Shown: positions 1 to 10,264 of the stretch, piece by piece
Layout of the letters: each line of letters starts with the position of its first letter
Numbering within the stretch: the first letter of the stretch is position 1
DNA from: Ancylobacter novellus
GTDB taxonomy: Bacteria; Pseudomonadota; Alphaproteobacteria; Rhizobiales; Xanthobacteraceae
DNA length: 27,111 nucleotides
Assembly (NCBI GenBank): GCA_003241485.1
Contig: QFQD01000045.1
Span: forward strand, 1 to 27,111
Direction: 5' to 3'
Made by a program: the position numbers and the translations under genes
The notes under the pieces: generated by a model
Seen by the model: only the letters and a program-made list of their open reading frames with translations
What the model was told of the DNA's origin: nothing
Database searches by the model: none

Positions 1-1137
1 GGTCTCTTCGGCCGCGACCGGCGCGACGGCGGACGCCATGGCAACGCGGGGATTGGCGGCGGGAACCGGGATGACCTGCGGCGCGCGGGCAACGACCGGC
101 GCCGGGGCGGGGGCCGGTATCGCGGCGGGAGCCGGCTCGGGAGCGGGAGCCTCGGCGGCGGCAACCGCGACTTCCGGCACATCGTCCTCGGACTGGGACG
201 GGGCGGCGTTCATGCGGGCGACCATCTGGCGGCCGGAGTAGGCCTTGGGCAGCGCCGCGCTGATGAGCTGCACCATGCGGTTGTCGCGCGAGGCGGCGCT
301 GGCGCCACCCATCACGACGCCAATGACGTAGCGGCCATTGGTCTTGACGCTGGTCAGAAGGTTGAAGCCGGAGGCGTTGGTGTAGCCGGTCTTGATGCCG
401 TCGACGCCCTCGATGCGGCCGAACATCCGGTTGTGGTTCGGGATGACATTGCCGCGGAAGGTGAAGGAGCGGGTCGAGAAATAGGCATAGTAGCGCGGGA
501 AGCGCTCCTGGATCGCGCGGCCGAGCGTGGCGAGATCGCGCGCGGTCGTCACCTGTTCACTGTTGGGAAGGCCATGCGGATTGCGGAAGACGGTGCGCGA
601 CATGCCAAGCTGGCGCGCGCGGCGGGTCATCAGCGCGGCAAAGGACGAGGCGTCGCCGGCGATCGCTTCCGCGACCACCACGGCGGCGTCATTGGCGGAA
701 CGGGTGACCATGCCCTCGATGGCTTCTTCAACCGAGAGCGTCGTGCCGGCGCGCAGTCCAAGCTTGGTGGGCTGCTGGGCGGCGGCATAGGCGGAGACGC
801 GCAGCTGCGAGTCGAGGCGAAGCTTGCGGGCTTCGAGCTGCTCGAACAGCATATAAAGCGTCATCACCTTGGTGACGGACGCGGGATGGCGCAGGGCGTC
901 GGCGTTGTCCTCATAGAGGACGCGGCCTGTATTGGCGTCGAGGATGATGGCGGAGGTGCCGCGCTTCCACATGCCGGTGTCTGCGGCGGCCACCGTTCGC
1001 GTGACGGTGGACTTGGCGCGCGCCTGCTTCTTTTTCTTGGGAGCGGCATCGGCCACGCCCGCGCCCAGCAGCGACAGCGCCAGCAACGCTACACCGGCCC
1101 GCATCACATACGTGCCGAACTTCCCCGGAACCCGCAT
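1..1137 (-). CDS. D-alanyl-D-alanine carboxypeptidase (PBP5/S11 family), 3' end missing
   Basis: Serine DD-carboxypeptidase that trims the terminal D-Ala from peptidoglycan stem peptides in the periplasm. Read from 1137 leftward, the frame stays open to base 1, giving 379 codons without a stop. An N-terminal signal sequence (hydrophobic core about residues 14-28, ending VADAA) precedes a basic KKKK stretch. All three penicillin-binding motifs are present: SVTK (nucleophile S87, K90), SAN (S147, N149) and KTG (249-251). After about residue 290 the protein becomes a Pro/Ala-rich linker that runs off the window. In rhizobial homologues such a linker often leads to a SPOR domain, but this cannot be seen here. 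A second ATG at 1104 is in frame and would give a compact signal peptide, so the start is ambiguous. It diverges from the phasin gene across 377 bp. Family call is secure; the exact paralogue (dacF or dacC type) is not. Confidence 0.93.
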   Translation of the reverse strand, partial: MRVPGKFGTYVMRAGVALLALSLLGAGVADAAPKKKKQARAKSTVTRTVAAADTGMWKRGTSAIILDANTGRVLYEDNADALRHPASVTKVMTLYMLFEQLEARKLRLDSQLRVSAYAAAQQPTKLGLRAGTTLSVEEAIEGMVTRSANDAAVVVAEAIAGDASSFAALMTRRARQLGMSRTVFRNPHGLPNSEQVTTARDLATLGRAIQERFPRYYAYFSTRSFTFRGNVIPNHNRMFGRIEGVDGIKTGYTNASGFNLLTSVKTNGRYVIGVVMGGASAASRDNRMVQLISAALPKAYSGRQMVARMNAAPSQSEDDVPEVAVAAAEAPAPEPAPAAIPAPAPAPVVARAPQVIPVPAANPRVAMASAVAPVAAEET

Positions 1138-1514
1138 TTACCCGTCCCGCTACTCGCTTCCGGCTGAGGCCGGAACTTTACCAATTGGAGCGCACCCAGC
1201 GACGAACCCGGCTCGGTGCCGGTGCACATCGTTAAAACTCAAAGGAACGTTGCCGGGTGACCACGCCACGGAGCTTATGGAGAGTGCGGTTACGAACTCG
1301 TAAACCAGACCCCATCAATCCTCTCCATGTGGCGATATGATGAGGTCCTGTTCACCGTGCCGACAAATGTGCCGTGCGAGATATATTGCACTGCACAAAA
1401 ATTCTTGACGATGATGCTGCGGCGCATTACATAGGGGCAAGGGAGAAGCGATCCCGGTCGGCGCGGGCGAGAGGAAGAACTCGGCACGCGTGGAACCACC
1501 ATAGGAGTTGGCTC
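1138..1514. other. 377-bp divergent intergenic region
   Basis: This stretch separates the carboxypeptidase (leftward) from the phasin (rightward). I see no convincing coding sequence in it. Its right part is less GC-rich and holds a sigma-70-like promoter and a TGC-rich element, described separately. The left part presumably carries the carboxypeptidase promoter, but I could not point to a good -35/-10 pair. Confidence 0.6.
1386..1433 (+). promoter_or_regulatory. Phasin promoter with TGC-rich candidate PhaR site
   Basis: TTGACG (1405-1410) and TACATA (1428-1433) are separated by exactly 17 bp and lie about 80 bp before the phasin start. Just upstream, 1386-1398 reads TTGCACTGCACAA, a TGC-rich element. 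The repressor PhaR, which is released when PHA granules form, binds TGC-rich sites at phasin promoters in other alphaproteobacteria. The promoter match is seen directly; the PhaR assignment is inference. Confidence 0.5.
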
Positions 1515-1853
1515 ATGCTGCAGAATTTCGACGACATCCAGAAGCTCGGCAAAGACAATCTCGAGCTCTCGGTGAAGAGCTTCGGCACCGTTTCCAAGGG
1601 CGTGCAGGCGATCGCCGTCGAGGTGGCCGACTATTCCAAGAAGTCTTTCGAGGAAGGCACGGCCACGGCTGAGAAGCTGTTCGGCGCCAAGACCCTCGAC
1701 AAGGCTGTCGAGATTCAGTCCGCCTATTTCAAGGGCGCCTATGAGAGCTTCGTGGCTCAGGCGACCAAGATCGGCGAGCTTTATGCCGACCTCGCCAAGG
1801 AGGCCTACAAGCCTTACGAAGGCGTGATGGGCAAGTTCCCCGTCGCGAAGTGA
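1515..1853 (+). CDS. Phasin family protein
   Basis: Small (112 aa) amphipathic helical protein of the Phasin_2 type, which coats polyhydroxyalkanoate granules in the cytoplasm and influences their size and number. The opening MLQNFDDIQKLGKDNLEL, the central stretch with many Ala, Lys and Glu residues, and the segment FKGAYESFVAQATKIGELY near residue 75 are typical. There is no signal peptide or membrane segment. ATG 1515 is chosen because AGGAG lies 7 bp upstream (1503-1507). A longer in-frame reading back to 1374 would start inside the promoter and encodes low-quality sequence. The gene is monocistronic, with its own promoter and a strong terminator 60 bp after the stop. No PHA synthase gene is in the window, so a general stress role is also possible. 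Confidence 0.9.
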   Translation: MLQNFDDIQKLGKDNLELSVKSFGTVSKGVQAIAVEVADYSKKSFEEGTATAEKLFGAKTLDKAVEIQSAYFKGAYESFVAQATKIGELYADLAKEAYKPYEGVMGKFPVAK

Positions 1854-1915
1854 CGCAGGCGGCGTAACGCTGCTGCCGGTGGCGGGCACTCGCCCCGCCG
1901 GCGCCCAGAGTTCTG

Positions 1916-1946
1916 AAAAAGGCCCGGCCGCAAGCCGGGCCTTTTT
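1916..1946 (+). terminator. Rho-independent terminator after phasin gene
   Basis: An 8-bp perfect GC stem, GGCCCGGC (1921-1928) with GCCGGGCC (1934-1941), has a 5-nt loop and is followed by TTTTT. It is preceded by AAAAA, so it could also act in the reverse direction. It sits between the phasin and clpS and isolates the two transcripts. Confidence 0.9.
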
Positions 1947-2087
1947 GCGTGCGGCTGCGGGGCAGGGCCGATGTCACGTTTTCGACATGCGGCAAGCGCG
2001 CGTGCGGAAAGGTTTTGACCGGCGGCGGTCACCGAATTGCGACGGCGGCCGGTCAACGTGCCACTGGCGCGGCCGGCGCGGCGTACC

Positions 2088-2093
2088 TATTAT
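2088..2093 (+). promoter_or_regulatory. Possible -10 element for clpS-clpA
   Basis: TATTAT at 2088-2093 stands out in GC-rich surroundings 44 bp before the clpS start. No good -35 is visible at the expected distance (TGGCGC at 2065), so this is a weak call based on the AT-rich hexamer and its position downstream of the phasin terminator. Confidence 0.3.
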
Positions 2094-2136
2094 ATCCCTG
2101 CAAGACCCGGCATTCGGCCGGCAAGGTTCAGCCTGA

Positions 2137-2505
2137 ATGTCCGTATCGATACCGTCCAAGCTGCCTGACCTGATGATGGCCGACGACGAGCGGCGACGGC
2201 GCGACAACGCGCCGGGCACCGCGGTCATCACCCGGACGAAGCCGCAGGTGAAGCGGCCAAGCCTCTATCGGGTGCTCCTGCTCAATGACGACTACACGCC
2301 AATGGAGTTCGTCGTGCACGTGCTGGAGCACTTCTTCACCAAGAATCGGGAGGAGGCGACCCAGATCATGCTGCATGTGCATCAGCATGGCGTGGGCGAG
2401 TGCGGTGTCTACACCTACGAAGTGGCCGAGACGAAAGTCACACAGGTGATGGACTTCGCGCGAAAGCACCAGCATCCTTTGCAGTGCGTCATGGAGAAGA
2501 AGTGA
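2137..2505 (+). CDS. clpS: ATP-dependent Clp protease adaptor ClpS
   Basis: Adaptor that binds N-degron substrates (proteins with bulky hydrophobic N-terminal residues) and delivers them to ClpA-ClpP. The 122-aa product has a flexible N-terminal arm of about 40 residues and then the ClpS fold. The signature RVLLLNDDYTPMEFVVHVL, followed by FF, holds the substrate-pocket Asn-Asp and Met. The later stretch HQHGVGECGVYTYEVAETK is also typical. ATG 2137 has AAGG about 10 bp upstream; an in-frame ATG at 2173 would shorten the arm, whose length varies in the family. It lies 31 bp before clpA, the usual order, and the two are probably co-transcribed. It is the longer-arm form typical of ClpS1; rhizobia often carry a second ClpS elsewhere. 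Confidence 0.96.
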   Translation: MSVSIPSKLPDLMMADDERRRRDNAPGTAVITRTKPQVKRPSLYRVLLLNDDYTPMEFVVHVLEHFFTKNREEATQIMLHVHQHGVGECGVYTYEVAETKVTQVMDFARKHQHPLQCVMEKK

Positions 2506-2536
2506 CGCTCCGCGACGGCTAAACGAAGAGGTTCCG

Positions 2537-4975
<2,439 letters not shown>

Positions 4976-5007
4976 CGGCGCTCGCCAGCCCTGCTTAAAC
5001 AGATCCA

Positions 5008-5043
5008 CCCCGCCGGTGCCTGCGCGCCGGCGGGGTTTTCGTT
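5008..5043 (+). terminator. Rho-independent terminator after clpA
   Basis: A perfect 9-bp stem, CCCCGCCGG (5008-5016) with CCGGCGGGG (5027-5035), has a 10-nt loop and is followed by TTTTCGTTT. It lies 33 bp after the clpA stop, so azlC downstream needs its own promoter or read-through. Confidence 0.9.
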
Positions 5044-5152
5044 TCGGGCGGCTTGTGCGTCTTCGCATGGCAGCCCTGCGGCTCCCACCAAAGGAGCGGC
5101 TTGACGCTGGGAGCCCGGCGCCCGATGTACGGCGGCTCGCCGGGTTCGCCAC

Positions 5153-5893
5153 ATGCACTCACCCCACGCTCCGATGCCCTCCGTCCCGCACCCCGCCCGC
5201 TGGTTCCTGCGCGGGATGCTCGGTGCGTGCGCGACGCCCGGCTTCGTGCTTGTCGCCACCTTTGTCGGCTTTGGCGGGCTGATGCACGATGTCGGCTTCC
5301 CCATCCTCGCCGGGCTGCTTTCCACCCTGCTGGTCTGGGCCCTGCCGGCGCAGGTGATCCTTATCGGCGGGCTGGCGGCGGGAACGCCGCTGCCGGCGCT
5401 TGCGCTCGCCGTCTGCCTCTCCGGCGTGCGGCTGATGCCCATGGTGGTGGCGCTGCTGCCGCTGATGCGCGGCCCCCGGCCGCGGCTGTGGCAGGAGCTG
5501 CTCTGCGCCCATTTCGTCGCGGTGACGATGTGGGTGGAAGGCTTCCGCCTGCTGCCGGGCGTGGCGAGCGAGGGGCGCCCCGCCTATGCCTGCGGGCTCG
5601 GCGTCGGGCTGGTGGTGATGAGCATGGCCGGCACCGCCATCGGCTTCTATCTGAGCCACACCTTGCCGGGACCGCTGGCGATCGCGCTGCTGCTGCTGAC
5701 GCCGATCTCCTTCACCATCCTCTTGGTGCGCAATGCGCGGCAGGCGGTGGACTGGCTGGCCATCGGCCTCGGCGCGGCGATCGCGCCGCTGGTGGCGGGT
5801 TCGCCCGGTGGGCTCGACCTGTTCTGGGCCGGCGTCGGCGGGGGCACGCTGGCCTTCCTCATTTCCCGCTACGGCATGGGGCGGCGCGCATGA
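5153..5893 (+). CDS. azlC: AzlC family branched-chain amino acid exporter, large subunit
   Basis: Inner-membrane protein of the AzlC/BrnF family, which with a small AzlD/BrnE partner exports branched-chain amino acids or analogues. The 246-aa product is strongly hydrophobic. It has the family pattern near the N-terminus (ATPGFVLVATFVGFGGLMHDVGF, about residues 27-49) and the loop ALPAQVILIGGLAAG, then further hydrophobic helices. ATG 5153 is used; an in-frame ATG at 5174 is an alternative and neither has a strong ribosome binding site. The stop overlaps the next start in ATGA (5890-5893), as expected for a coupled two-subunit transporter. Substrate is not readable from sequence. Confidence in the family is high, in the exact start moderate. 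Confidence 0.9.
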   Translation: MHSPHAPMPSVPHPARWFLRGMLGACATPGFVLVATFVGFGGLMHDVGFPILAGLLSTLLVWALPAQVILIGGLAAGTPLPALALAVCLSGVRLMPMVVALLPLMRGPRPRLWQELLCAHFVAVTMWVEGFRLLPGVASEGRPAYACGLGVGLVVMSMAGTAIGFYLSHTLPGPLAIALLLLTPISFTILLVRNARQAVDWLAIGLGAAIAPLVAGSPGGLDLFWAGVGGGTLAFLISRYGMGRRA

Positions 5894-6240
5894 GCTTCTA
5901 CAGCCATGAGCTTGCCGCCAGCCTCATCGTCATCTTCGTCGGCTTTCTGCCCAACGAGGTGTGGCGCGTGCTGGGCGTGCTGTTCGGCCGCCGCATCGAT
6001 GAGGACGGGTTGTGGATGCAGTGGGTGAGGGCGGTGGCGACGGCGCTGCTCGCCGCTGTCGTCGCGCGCCTGCTGCTGATCCCCAGCGGCGCGCTGGTGG
6101 CGCTGCCGCTGTGGCTGCGCGTCGGCGGGGTGGCGAGCGGCATCGCCGGATTTCTGCTGGTGCGCCGCTCGGTGCTGGCCGGGGTGGTCACGGCCGAGGC
6201 GGTGCTCATCCTCGGCGCGTGGTGGCTCGGTATCGGCTGA
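5890..6240 (+). CDS. azlD: AzlD domain protein, small subunit of the AzlCD exporter
   Basis: Small 116-aa membrane protein of the AzlD/BrnE type, partner of the preceding AzlC. Hydrophobic segments lie at about residues 8-22, 45-62, 66-86 and 95-115. The opening ELAASLIVIFVGFLPNEVWRVLG resembles the AzlD pattern in which a Pro in the first helix is followed by an Arg-containing loop. ATG 5890 overlaps the azlC stop by 4 bp, so translation is probably coupled. A longer reading of this frame back to 5053 covers azlC out of frame and is Arg/Ala-rich nonsense. The gene ends 4 bp before the convergent HIT gene, with no recognisable terminator between them. Confidence 0.85.
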   Translation: MSFYSHELAASLIVIFVGFLPNEVWRVLGVLFGRRIDEDGLWMQWVRAVATALLAAVVARLLLIPSGALVALPLWLRVGGVASGIAGFLLVRRSVLAGVVTAEAVLILGAWWLGIG

Positions 6241-6244
6241 AGCC

Positions 6245-6667
6245 TCAGCCCGCGAGCGCGGCCTTAAGCCGGGTCGCCTGTTCCGCCAGCACCTCGGGCG
6301 CTTCCTTGTAGGACAGCGGAGCCCGGAGCTCGACGCCGGTATGGCGCGGGATGACGTGGACATGGAGGTGGAACACCTCCTGGCCGCCGGCCTTCTCATT
6401 GTGCTGGGTGACGGTAATGCCGTCGGCGGCGAAGACATCCATCTGCGCGCGGGCGATGCGCTGGGCGGCACTCGCCACGGCGGCGAGATCCTCGGGCGCC
6501 ACATCCAGCAGATTGCGCGCAGGCGCCTTCGGGATCACCAGCACATGGCCGGTGGCGCGAGGCATGATGTCGAGGAAGGCGACCACGCGGTCGTCCTCAT
6601 AGACGCGATGGGCGGGCAGTTCGCCACGCAGGATCTTCGCGAAGATGTTGCCGGGATCGTAGGTCAT
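6245..6667 (-). CDS. HIT family (histidine triad) nucleotide-binding protein
   Basis: Cytoplasmic HinT-like protein that hydrolyses or binds purine nucleotide phosphoramidates and related AMP conjugates; its physiological substrate is usually unknown. The 140-aa product starts MTYDPGNIFAKILRGE, has RATGHVLVIPK (residues 37-47) and ends its core with HLHVHVIPR (100-108), giving the catalytic triad H100, H102 and H104. ATG 6667 is chosen because GGAGG (6675-6679) lies 7 bp upstream; a longer frame to 6703 adds 12 residues without a better site. It is 51 bp downstream of the FemAB-like gene and probably in the same transcript. Family is certain; sub-family (HinT versus Ap4A hydrolase-like) is not resolved. 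Confidence 0.95.
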   Translation of the reverse strand: MTYDPGNIFAKILRGELPAHRVYEDDRVVAFLDIMPRATGHVLVIPKAPARNLLDVAPEDLAAVASAAQRIARAQMDVFAADGITVTQHNEKAGGQEVFHLHVHVIPRHTGVELRAPLSYKEAPEVLAEQATRLKAALAG

Positions 6668-6718
6668 TGGATTTCCTCCCCTGTCAGCCCGACCTGATCG
6701 CAAGCGCGGGGGAGCGGG

Positions 6719-7963
6719 TCAAGGCTCATCGGCTTCCGCGTCGAGGTTGTGGCGGAAGGGGCCGAGTTCGGTCAGCTCCTCGCCGGTCTCGGCGACATAG
6801 GCCCGCTCGCGCGTGAGATAGCTGGCCACCGCCGCGCGGAAATCGGCATCGGCGATGTAATGGGCCGAGCGCGTGGTGACCGGCAGGTAGCCGCGCGCCA
6901 GCTTGTGCTCGCCCTGCGCGCCCGCTTCCACCGTGCCCAGCCCGTGGGCGATCGCGAAGTCGATGGCCTGATGGTAGCAGACCTCGAAATGCAGGAAGGG
7001 ATGGTGCTCGATGGCGCCCCAATGGCGGCCGTAGAGCGCGTCCGGGCCGATGAAGTTGATCGCGCCGGCGATCCAGCGGCCGGCCCGCTTGGCCATGACC
7101 AGCAGGATGCGGTCCGCCATCCGCTCGCCGATCAGCGAATAGAAGCGCCGGTTGAGATAGGGCCGGCCCCATTTGCGCGAGCCGGTCTCGACGTAGAAAT
7201 CGAAGAAGGCGTCCCACGCTTCCTCGGTCAGGTCGCGGCCGGTCAGCCAGTGGATGCTGATGCCTTCCGCCAGAGCCTCGCGGCGCTCGCGGCGGATCGC
7301 CTTGCGCTTGCGGGAGGCAAGATCGCCGAGAAATCCCTCGAAATCGGCATAGCCGCGATTGTGCCAGTGGAACTGCTGGTCGGTGCGCGGCAGGAAGCCT
7401 TCCTGCTCCAGCGCCTGCGCATCCTCATCGGTGAGGAAGGTCGCATGGACCGAGGAGGCGTGGCGCAGCCCGGCGAGCGCAATGAGGCCGCCCGCCAGCG
7501 CCTGCCTTGTGGTGTCCGCCTGCGGCCCCTCGCGCACCAGCAGGCGCGGCCCTGTCGCGGGGGTGAAGGGCACGGACACCTGAAGCTTGGGGTAATAGTG
7601 CCCGCCGGCGCGCTCATACGCCTCCGCCCACCCCTGATCGAAGACATATTCGCCGCGCGAATGCGACTTGAGATAGGCCGGGCAGACGCCGAGCACGGTG
7701 CCGTCCGCACGTTCGAGCACGAGGTGCTGCGGCAACCAGCCGGTCTCCCGCGCGACGCAGCCGGAGTCTTCAAGCGCCGCCAGAAATTCGTGCGAGACGA
7801 ACGGATTGAGGGACGCGGAAATCGCGGACCCTATATTTTTCTGTGCGTTATCGGAATTTCCGGAAGTTGCGCGCGAACTTGAAGCCGCGCAGGCGTTCCA
7901 GCTTTCGGCCGGAAGCGCACTGATGTCGCTCTCGACGCGAAGGGTGAAGGTGTCGTCGGTCAT
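6719..7963 (-). CDS. GNAT/FemAB-like family protein (DUF482, COG3146)
   Basis: The 414-aa cytoplasmic protein belongs to the family once called DUF482 (FemAB_like, peptidogalycan biosynthesis), predicted to have a GNAT acyltransferase fold. Its reaction is not established. Recognisable pieces are NPFVSHEFLAALEDSG (about residues 52-67), an ordered core with LASRKRKAIRRERREA, and the near-C-terminal signature EVCYHQAIDFAI followed by VEAGAQGEHKLARGYLP, which is the strongest family mark. The first 45 residues are Ser/Ala-rich and weakly conserved in my judgement, so the true start could be slightly internal, although ATG 7963 is the first reasonable one. It lies between the GDPD gene (102 bp upstream) and the HIT gene in one leftward series. 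Function in the envelope is inference from FemAB similarity only. Confidence 0.88.
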   Translation of the reverse strand: MTDDTFTLRVESDISALPAESWNACAASSSRATSGNSDNAQKNIGSAISASLNPFVSHEFLAALEDSGCVARETGWLPQHLVLERADGTVLGVCPAYLKSHSRGEYVFDQGWAEAYERAGGHYYPKLQVSVPFTPATGPRLLVREGPQADTTRQALAGGLIALAGLRHASSVHATFLTDEDAQALEQEGFLPRTDQQFHWHNRGYADFEGFLGDLASRKRKAIRRERREALAEGISIHWLTGRDLTEEAWDAFFDFYVETGSRKWGRPYLNRRFYSLIGERMADRILLVMAKRAGRWIAGAINFIGPDALYGRHWGAIEHHPFLHFEVCYHQAIDFAIAHGLGTVEAGAQGEHKLARGYLPVTTRSAHYIADADFRAAVASYLTRERAYVAETGEELTELGPFRHNLDAEADEP

Positions 7964-8065
7964 GAGGCGGATCAGCTCGGGCGGGCGCGGAACGGGGCGC
8001 CCTCAATTTGCGCGCCTTCGGGCGGCCGCGAAAGGGCGTTCACGCGAACGCGAAGGCCCGTGGCG

Positions 8066-8812
8066 TCACGGCACGAAGCCCTCGAAGATCATCTGGTCGG
8101 CATGGCGAGCCGCCACGGCCCGGTCCTGCGGCGTGCGCACCGTCCAGGTGAGGATCGGCAGGCGGAAGGCGCGGCGGGCGAGCGACACCGGCGTCGCGGG
8201 CAGCTCCTTCACGTAATGGGCGATGAAGTCCGGCCGCGTGCGCGGGAAATGCAGCAGGTTGCCCCACGAGAATTTGGTCGCGGCGCTCAGTATGTCCCAT
8301 TCGGGATCGTCATAGGCGTGTTCCATGGTGATGCCGCGCGGAATCTGCGGCGCCAGCCGGCGCACGGCGGCGACGAGATCGGGATCGAACGACATCAGCG
8401 CCGCCGGCCCATCATAGCCCGCCAGCACCGCGACGGCGCGCTCGGCCACGCTGACATCGCCGTCGAACCGACTCTTCAGCTCGATGACCAGCGGCACGCG
8501 GCCGCCGACGCGGGCGAGCAGCTCGCCCAGCGTCATCGTCCGGTCGGCTGTCCCGCGCAGCGCGGTGGCCCTGAACTGCGCGGTGCTCAGCGCATGGGCC
8601 GGGCCGGTGGCGAGCGTCAGCCGCTCCAGCGTGTCGTCATGGAACACCATGGCCTCGCCATCGCTGGAGAGCTGGATGTCCACCTCGATGGCGAAATCAC
8701 GCGCCAGCGCGGCATCGACCGCCGAGGGCGTGTTCTCGATCACCCCGCGCGCGGCATCGTGCAGCGCGCGGTGGGCGATGGGCCGGGCGGTGAGCCAGGC
8801 GGGAGCGTTCAT
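8066..8812 (-). CDS. Glycerophosphodiester phosphodiesterase family protein
   Basis: Likely hydrolyses glycerophosphodiesters (deacylated phospholipids) to sn-glycerol-3-phosphate and an alcohol. The 248-aa product has the GDPD catalytic set in order: H14-R15, E26-N27, E43 and D45 (AIEVDIQLSSDG) and H58-D59 (VFHDDTLERLT). A later IELKSRF supplies the second conserved Glu and Lys, and LTWTVRT lies near the C-terminus. There is no signal peptide, so it is probably cytosolic like E. coli UgpQ rather than periplasmic GlpQ. ATG 8812 is 20 bp after the RidA stop; a longer frame continuing to 9187 runs through RidA and is rejected. It is probably co-transcribed with ridA. No ugp transporter genes are nearby. 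Confidence 0.94.
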   Translation of the reverse strand: MNAPAWLTARPIAHRALHDAARGVIENTPSAVDAALARDFAIEVDIQLSSDGEAMVFHDDTLERLTLATGPAHALSTAQFRATALRGTADRTMTLGELLARVGGRVPLVIELKSRFDGDVSVAERAVAVLAGYDGPAALMSFDPDLVAAVRRLAPQIPRGITMEHAYDDPEWDILSAATKFSWGNLLHFPRTRPDFIAHYVKELPATPVSLARRAFRLPILTWTVRTPQDRAVAARHADQMIFEGFVP

Positions 8813-8832
8813 GATGAGCGGCCGGGCTGGGG

Positions 8833-9294
8833 TCAGGCGAATTCGATGACGGCTTCGATCTCGACGCTGACGTTGAACGGCAGCGCGGCGACGCCCACCG
8901 CCGAGCGCGCATGCCGGCCGGCATCGCCGAACACCTCGACCAGGAGGTCGGACGCGCCGTTGATCACCTTGGGCTGGTCGCTGAATTCGGGCGCCGAGTT
9001 CACGAAGCCGACCAGCTTCACCACCCGCTTCACCCGGTCCAGCTCGCCGAGCGCGGCCTTGATCTGGGCGATGATGTTGATGGCGCACTGGCGCGCGGCG
9101 GCGCGGCCGCCCTCGATGTCGGCCTCGGCGGTCAGCTTGCCGACCATGAACTTGCCATCGGCGACGGAAATCTGGCCGGAGATCCACAGATGGTTGCCGC
9201 TGATGACGGTCGGCACGTAATTGGCCGCCGGTGCGGTGGCGGCAGGTATCGTGATGCCGAGCGACGCAAGCCTGGCTTCAACCGTTCCGGACAT
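8833..9294 (-). CDS. RidA family protein (YjgF/YER057c/UK114)
   Basis: Small 153-aa protein of the Rid superfamily. RidA itself deaminates reactive 2-aminoacrylate and other enamine/imine intermediates made by PLP enzymes. The sequence shows the longer variant with an N-terminal helix (MSGTVEARLASLGI). It has the central WISGQIS, the stretch QCAINIIAQIKAALGELDRV, and the C-terminal active-site region HARSAVGVAALPFNVSVEIE. Within the last, R130 corresponds to the arginine needed for imine hydrolysis and E145 to the conserved Glu. ATG 9294 has GGAG 6 bp upstream. The gene leads the leftward series ridA-GDPD-FemAB-HIT and diverges from the eipB-like gene. Sub-family within Rid is not resolved; the conserved Arg supports enzymatic activity. 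Confidence 0.93.
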   Translation of the reverse strand: MSGTVEARLASLGITIPAATAPAANYVPTVISGNHLWISGQISVADGKFMVGKLTAEADIEGGRAAARQCAINIIAQIKAALGELDRVKRVVKLVGFVNSAPEFSDQPKVINGASDLLVEVFGDAGRHARSAVGVAALPFNVSVEIEAVIEFA

Positions 9295-9445
9295 AGGAAT
9301 CTCCATGCTATTCTGGCGCAAGCGGGGATTGTTGGCGGTTTCCAACTTTCGCCCTTGTTCTCGCCTTGTCTTCGCGCTGCGATGTTTGTCTGATCGACAT
9401 GCCGGGCGCAAGTCGCGTGCGGCGCCCCAGGGGAATTCCATCTTC

Positions 9446-10264
9446 ATGTCCGCAACCGTGTCCGTCCGCGCCCTTCTTGCCGCCGCGCTTCTGGTCACCG
9501 CCGCCGTGCCGGCGGGCGCGGTCCAGCTGTCGCCGCACCGCGCGACCTATGCGCTCTCGCTCGACGGCAGCAAGCCGGCCAAGCGCGTGAACGCGGCGCG
9601 GGGCGAGATCACCTATGAGCTGCGCGGCAATCCGTGCGCGGGCTATTCGGTCCAGCTCAGCCAGAGCACGGACCTCGACACCGAGGGCGGTCGGCTCAAC
9701 AGCGCGGTGAAGACCGCGACCTGGGAGGATGGCGAGGCGAACGCCTATCGCTTCCGCGTCACCAACACCATCAATGGCGAGGCGCCCGAGGAAGCGGACG
9801 GCGTGGCCGAGCGCAAGGACGGCCAGCTCGTGGTGCGCGCGACCAAGCCGGAGACCGAGACCATCCAGCTGACCAAGGGCGTATTGCTGCCGACGCAGCA
9901 TATTCTCAGCGTGCTGGCCAAGGCGCAGCAGGGCGATGCCATACTGGAGGCGCCGGTGTTCGATGGCTCGCCGGATGCGCGCAAGATCTTCGACACGCTG
10001 TCGGTGATCGGCAAGGGAACCAGCGATCCCAAGGGGCTGGAGGGCGCGGCGACCACCGCCGACCTGTCCGGCCGCACCCGCTATCCCGTGACCATCAGCT
10101 ATTATGAGCGCGGCGCGCGCGGCCAGACGCCGGACTACACGATCAGCTTCGATCTCTATGACAACGGCGTCAGTCGGGCGCTGAAGCTGGACTATGGCGA
10201 TTTCGCCCTGCGCGGCACGCTCACTTCCTACGAGGCGCTGCCCCAGGAGGCGTGCTCGAAGTAG
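9446..10264 (+). CDS. eipB: Cell envelope integrity EipB family protein (DUF1849)
   Basis: Periplasmic beta-structured protein. Its Brucella homologue EipB supports envelope integrity and resistance to envelope stress. The 272-aa product starts with a signal peptide (hydrophobic core about 8-20, cleavage near PAGA-VQ). The family start LSPHRATYALSL follows directly. Two cysteines, C64 (GNPCAGY) and C270 (EACSK at the extreme C-terminus), match the disulfide pair reported for EipB. ATG 9446 has AGGGGAA about 10 bp upstream; reading the frame further back overlaps ridA and is rejected. Its 3' end overlaps the 3' end of dinB by 44 bp, with the stop codon formed at the junction of a 15-bp tandem duplication. 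Family call is good, function inferred from Brucella. Confidence 0.9.
   Translation: MSATVSVRALLAAALLVTAAVPAGAVQLSPHRATYALSLDGSKPAKRVNAARGEITYELRGNPCAGYSVQLSQSTDLDTEGGRLNSAVKTATWEDGEANAYRFRVTNTINGEAPEEADGVAERKDGQLVVRATKPETETIQLTKGVLLPTQHILSVLAKAQQGDAILEAPVFDGSPDARKIFDTLSVIGKGTSDPKGLEGAATTADLSGRTRYPVTISYYERGARGQTPDYTISFDLYDNGVSRALKLDYGDFALRGTLTSYEALPQEACSK

Noticed and set aside
1172..1176. GGAAC sites at 1172, 1244 and 1492 as possible EcfG promoters
   Set aside because: No CGTT 16-17 bp downstream of any of them.
6749..7882. 377-codon frame antisense to the FemAB-like gene
   Set aside because: Shadow frame; the minus-strand product carries the family signature.
8036..8051. Hairpin GCGTTC/GAACGC between the GDPD and FemAB-like genes
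   Set aside because: Stem of only 6 bp and just TTT on the minus strand side; too weak to call a terminator.
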